Source of the DNA: Streptomyces wuyuanensis
Lineage (GTDB): Bacteria; Actinomycetota; Actinomycetes; Streptomycetales; Streptomycetaceae
NCBI RefSeq assembly: GCF_900103455.1
Contig: NZ_FNHI01000002.1
Span: forward strand, 310,001-374,000
Length of the DNA stretch: 64,000 bases
Reading direction: 5' to 3'
Within the stretch, counting starts at the first letter, position 1; each line of letters opens with the position of its first letter. Position numbers and translations under genes: made by a program. Positions 61,000 through 64,000 of the stretch are shown in pieces. The notes under the pieces are model-generated. The model saw nothing but the letters and a program-made list of their open reading frames with translations. It did not search any database and had not been told where the DNA came from.

Positions 61000-63900
61000 G
61001 TGTCCGCACGCATCACCGACCCCGAGCAGCTCAAGGAGCTGCTCGGCATCCCGTTCACGCCGGAGCAGACGGCCTGCATCACCGCGCCGCCCGCGCCGCA
61101 GGTCATCGTGGCCGGGGCGGGGTCCGGCAAGACGACGGTGATGGCCGCCCGGGTGGTGTGGCTGGTGGGCACGGGCCAGGTGGCGCCCGAGCAGGTCCTC
61201 GGCCTGACCTTCACCAACAAGGCGGCCGGTGAGCTCGCCGAGCGCGTCCGCACCGCGCTCGTCCGGGCCGGGGTCACGGACCCGGACGTGATCGACCCGG
61301 ACGACCCGCCGGGCGAGCCCAGCATCTCGACGTACCACGCCTTCGCCGGACGGCTCCTGACGGACCACGGGCTGCGTCTCGGACTGGAGCCGACCTCCAG
61401 GCTGCTCGCCGACGCCACGCGCTACCAGCTCGCCGCACGCGTGCTGCGCGAGGCCCCGGGCCCCTACCCGGCGCTGACCCGGTCCTTCCCCTCCCTCGTC
61501 AGCGATCTGCTCGCGCTCGACGCGGAGCTCGCCGAGCACCTCGTGGCACCCGAGGAGCTCCGGGCCCACGACTCCGCGCTGCTGAGCGAGCTGGAGCGGG
61601 TCAAGCTCGGCAACGCCGACCTGCGCAAGGTCCCCGAGGCGGCCGCCGCCCGCCGGGAACTGCTCGACCTCGTCGTCCGCTACCGCGCGGCCAAGCGGTC
61701 CCGGGACCTCCTCGACTTCGGCGACCAGATCGCCCTGTCCGCGCGGCTGGCGCTCACCCGCCCGGAGGTGGGCCGCATCCTGAGGGACGAGTTCCGGGTG
61801 GTCCTGCTGGACGAGTACCAGGACACGTCCGTCGCCCAGCGCCTGCTGCTCGCCGGTCTGTTCGGCGGGGGCGCCGCCCCGGACGGTGTGCCGGGCGAGG
61901 GCGCGGGCCATCCCGTGACCGCGGTGGGCGACCCGTGCCAGGCGATCTACGGCTGGCGCGGCGCGTCCGTGGCCAACCTCGACGACTTCCCCGAGCACTT
62001 CCCCTACGCCGACGGCCGCCCCGCCACCCGCTTCTCCCTGAGCGAGAACCGCCGCAGCGGCGGCCGCCTCCTCGATCTCGCGAACGGCCTCGCCGGGCCG
62101 CTGCGCGCCCGCCACGAAGGCGTCGAGGCGCTCCGGCCCGCGCCCGGGGCGGAGCGCGACGGCTCCGTGCGGGTCGCGCTGCTGCCGACCCACGCCGAGG
62201 AGATCGACTGGCTCGCGGACTCGATCGCGCATCTCGTCCGTACGGGCAAGGAACCGGGCGAGATCGCGGTGCTTTGCCGTACGGCGGGCGACTTCGCCGC
62301 GATCCAGGGCGCGCTCGTCGCCCGGGACGTCCCCGTGGAGGTCGTCGGACTCTCCGGGCTGCTGCACCTGCCGGAGGTCGCCGACCTGGTCGCGGTCTGC
62401 GAGGTCCTCCAGGACCCGGGCGCGAACGCCGCGCTCGTCCGGCTCCTCACCGGACCGCGCTGGCGCATCGGGGCCCGCGACCTGGCACTGCTCGGACGCC
62501 GGGCCCGCCTGCTGGTGCACCGCGCCGGCGACGACGGGGCGGATGCCGACCAGCGGCTCGCCGCCGCGGTGGAAGGCACCGACCCGGCCGAGGTCGTCTC
62601 GCTCGCCGATGCCCTCGACACCTTCCTGGAACAGTCGGGGCCGGACGACGGGCTGCCGTTCTCCGATGCGGCCCGGGTCCGCTTCGCCCGCCTCGCCACC
62701 GAACTGCGCGACCTGCGGCGCTCCCTGGCCGACCCGCTGATGGACGTCCTCCACCGCGTCCTGGCCACCACCGGCCTGGACGTCGAACTCTCCGCATCGC
62801 CGCACGCACTGGCCGCCCGCCGCCGCGAGACCCTCGCCGGCTTCCTCGACGTCGCGGCGTCCTTCGCCTCGCTCGACGGCGAGGCGACCCTGCTGGCCTT
62901 CCTCGGTTTCCTGCGGACGGCCGAGCAGTACGAGAAGGGCCTCGACAACGCGCTGCCCGGCGGCGAGAACACGGTGAAGGTGCTCACCGCACACAAGTCC
63001 AAGGGACTGGAGTGGGACGTCGTCGCGGTCCCCGGCCTGGTCGCCGACCAGTTCCCCAGCACCCGTTCCCGTGAGTCCTGGACCTCCCAGGCCAAGGTGC
63101 TGCCCCACGCGCTGCGCGGCGACGCCGCCACCCTGCCCGGCATCACCACCTGGGACGCCAAGGGCCTCAAGGGCTTCAAGGAGGCGATGAAGGAGCATCA
63201 GCGCACGGAGGAACTCCGGCTGGGCTACGTGACGTTCACCCGCCCCCGCTCGCTGCTCCTCGGCTCCGCGCACTGGTGGGGCCCCACCCAGAAGCGCCGC
63301 CGCGGCCCGTCCGTGTTCCTGGAGGCGCTGTACGACCACTGCGCCGCGGGCTTCGGAGAGATCGAGGCATGGGCCGAGGAGCCGGAGGAGGACGCGGAGA
63401 ACCCGGTTCTCCACGCCGCGACGGCGGAGCAGGCGTGGCCGCTTCCGCTGGATCCCACGGCGACCGCGCGACGCCGCGCGGCCGCGGACACGGTGCTGGC
63501 CCATCTGTCGCTGATGACCGGCGACGGCGCCGTGACGGCACCCGTCGGGTCCGGAGCCGTGAGCGACGGCACGGGTCCCCGCCCCCACGACCGTGAGGAG
63601 GTCCCCTTCGACGGTGCCGCGCCGGCGGGAGCCGCCGGCTCCCTCCCCGACGCTCCGTCCGACGAGGACCTCTGGCCCGATGAGCTCACGGACCCCGACG
63701 ACGAACCGTGGCCGGACGAGTCGTGGCCCGACGAGGACCACGGCCCCGCCGGCCTCGTGCCCGGCGGGGACACCGCGCCCGCCTCCGGCGATCCCGCCCA
63801 CCGCGGCCCCGCGTCCGCCGACCCCGGGGTCGACGACCTCCCGTACGACGGGGCGGGTCCCGGTCCAAACGGCAGGGCGGGTGCCGGCCCGGCCACCCCC

Positions 63901-64000
63901 TCCGCGGCTCACCCCCGGCTGCCCGCCCAGCGCGCCGAGCCCCTCACCCCCGAGGACGCCCGGGTCATCGCCTCCTGGGACCGCGATCTCGAAGCGCTCA
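61000..64000 (+). CDS. adnB: AdnB-type UvrD-like helicase-nuclease, 3' end beyond the window
   Basis: A partial gene (first 1000 residues), start GTG (VSARITDPEQLKELLG). Helicase motifs are intact: GAGSGKTTVMAARV (~36-49), LTFTNKAAGELAERV, LLDEYQDTSVAQR, GDPCQAIYGWRGAS and LTAHKSKGLEWDVV. After ~830 comes an acidic Asp/Trp/Pro-rich linker (DEDLWPDELTDPDDEPWPDE is typical), leading toward the nuclease domain, which is beyond 64000. It is the partner of AdnA, the mycobacterial counterparts being Rv3201c and Rv3202c. Confidence 0.93.
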   Translation, partial: MSARITDPEQLKELLGIPFTPEQTACITAPPAPQVIVAGAGSGKTTVMAARVVWLVGTGQVAPEQVLGLTFTNKAAGELAERVRTALVRAGVTDPDVIDPDDPPGEPSISTYHAFAGRLLTDHGLRLGLEPTSRLLADATRYQLAARVLREAPGPYPALTRSFPSLVSDLLALDAELAEHLVAPEELRAHDSALLSELERVKLGNADLRKVPEAAAARRELLDLVVRYRAAKRSRDLLDFGDQIALSARLALTRPEVGRILRDEFRVVLLDEYQDTSVAQRLLLAGLFGGGAAPDGVPGEGAGHPVTAVGDPCQAIYGWRGASVANLDDFPEHFPYADGRPATRFSLSENRRSGGRLLDLANGLAGPLRARHEGVEALRPAPGAERDGSVRVALLPTHAEEIDWLADSIAHLVRTGKEPGEIAVLCRTAGDFAAIQGALVARDVPVEVVGLSGLLHLPEVADLVAVCEVLQDPGANAALVRLLTGPRWRIGARDLALLGRRARLLVHRAGDDGADADQRLAAAVEGTDPAEVVSLADALDTFLEQSGPDDGLPFSDAARVRFARLATELRDLRRSLADPLMDVLHRVLATTGLDVELSASPHALAARRRETLAGFLDVAASFASLDGEATLLAFLGFLRTAEQYEKGLDNALPGGENTVKVLTAHKSKGLEWDVVAVPGLVADQFPSTRSRESWTSQAKVLPHALRGDAATLPGITTWDAKGLKGFKEAMKEHQRTEELRLGYVTFTRPRSLLLGSAHWWGPTQKRRRGPSVFLEALYDHCAAGFGEIEAWAEEPEEDAENPVLHAATAEQAWPLPLDPTATARRRAAADTVLAHLSLMTGDGAVTAPVGSGAVSDGTGPRPHDREEVPFDGAAPAGAAGSLPDAPSDEDLWPDELTDPDDEPWPDESWPDEDHGPAGLVPGGDTAPASGDPAHRGPASADPGVDDLPYDGAGPGPNGRAGAGPATPSAAHPRLPAQRAEPLTPEDARVIASWDRDLEAL

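Noticed and set aside
57518..63912. Minus-strand frames of more than 1000 codons opposite adnA and adnB
   Set aside because: Shadow frames of high-G+C helicase genes; no motif in the products.

Overview
The window is about 72% G+C with strong third-position G/C bias, many GTG starts, GGAGG-type ribosome binding sites and chromosomal Streptomyces housekeeping genes. It reads as a core-chromosome segment of a Streptomyces or a close relative. I found no rRNA, tRNA, CRISPR array, intact insertion sequence or prophage gene.

Left part (about 0.1-30 kb): an S9 peptidase, then mycothiol deacetylase mshB, a 7Fe ferredoxin, dapC, dapE, a LOG-family protein, a FolP2-type dihydropteroate synthase homologue, a short DivIVA-like protein, 3-methyladenine glycosylase tag, an enoyl-CoA hydratase relative, a DUF3117 protein, an O-methyltransferase, sigE with its zinc anti-sigma gene, an HtrA-type protease, tatB, an Mrp ATPase, a PRC/CBS protein related to MgtE, and corA. 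From memory this order follows Mycobacterium tuberculosis Rv1170-Rv1239c, so it is an old actinobacterial block carrying lysine/peptidoglycan precursor synthesis (dapC, dapE), thiol redox (mshB) and envelope stress (sigE to tatB).

Middle (about 30-43.5 kb): a SUFU-domain protein, a degraded MFS transporter with an A/T-rich operator-like palindrome, DUF6758, PHP, MarC and NYN-domain proteins, a hydrolase, a DEAD-box RNA helicase that seems to start at CTG, a ferritin-like protein, DUF3107, a TetR regulator, and a DUF3152 protein with a metzincin-type zinc motif. This begins a second conserved block (Rv3201c-Rv3211-like) that resumes at moeZ (48.9 kb), an alkyltransferase-like protein (56.8 kb) and adnA/adnB (57.4 kb to the window end).

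The most interesting part is 43.5-48.8 kb, which interrupts the second block. After a shredded ABC-ATPase gene and a leader with two strong inverted repeats comes a tightly overlapping set: a PelF-like glycosyltransferase (DUF3492 plus GT4), a polytopic membrane protein, two mini-ORFs of 28 and 17 codons linked by ATGA overlaps, an extended SDR nucleotide-sugar enzyme, and a spherulin-4/GH114-like protein. This matches several parts of the Pel exopolysaccharide machinery (glycosyltransferase, epimerase, hydrolase-like partner) and may be a reduced or divergent Pel-like system.

Right part: two tandem lipoprotein peptidases of the SlpD/SlpE (TAP) family, a 970-residue flippase-like membrane protein with a kinase-like insert, and the AdnAB helicase-nuclease pair; adnB runs off the window end.
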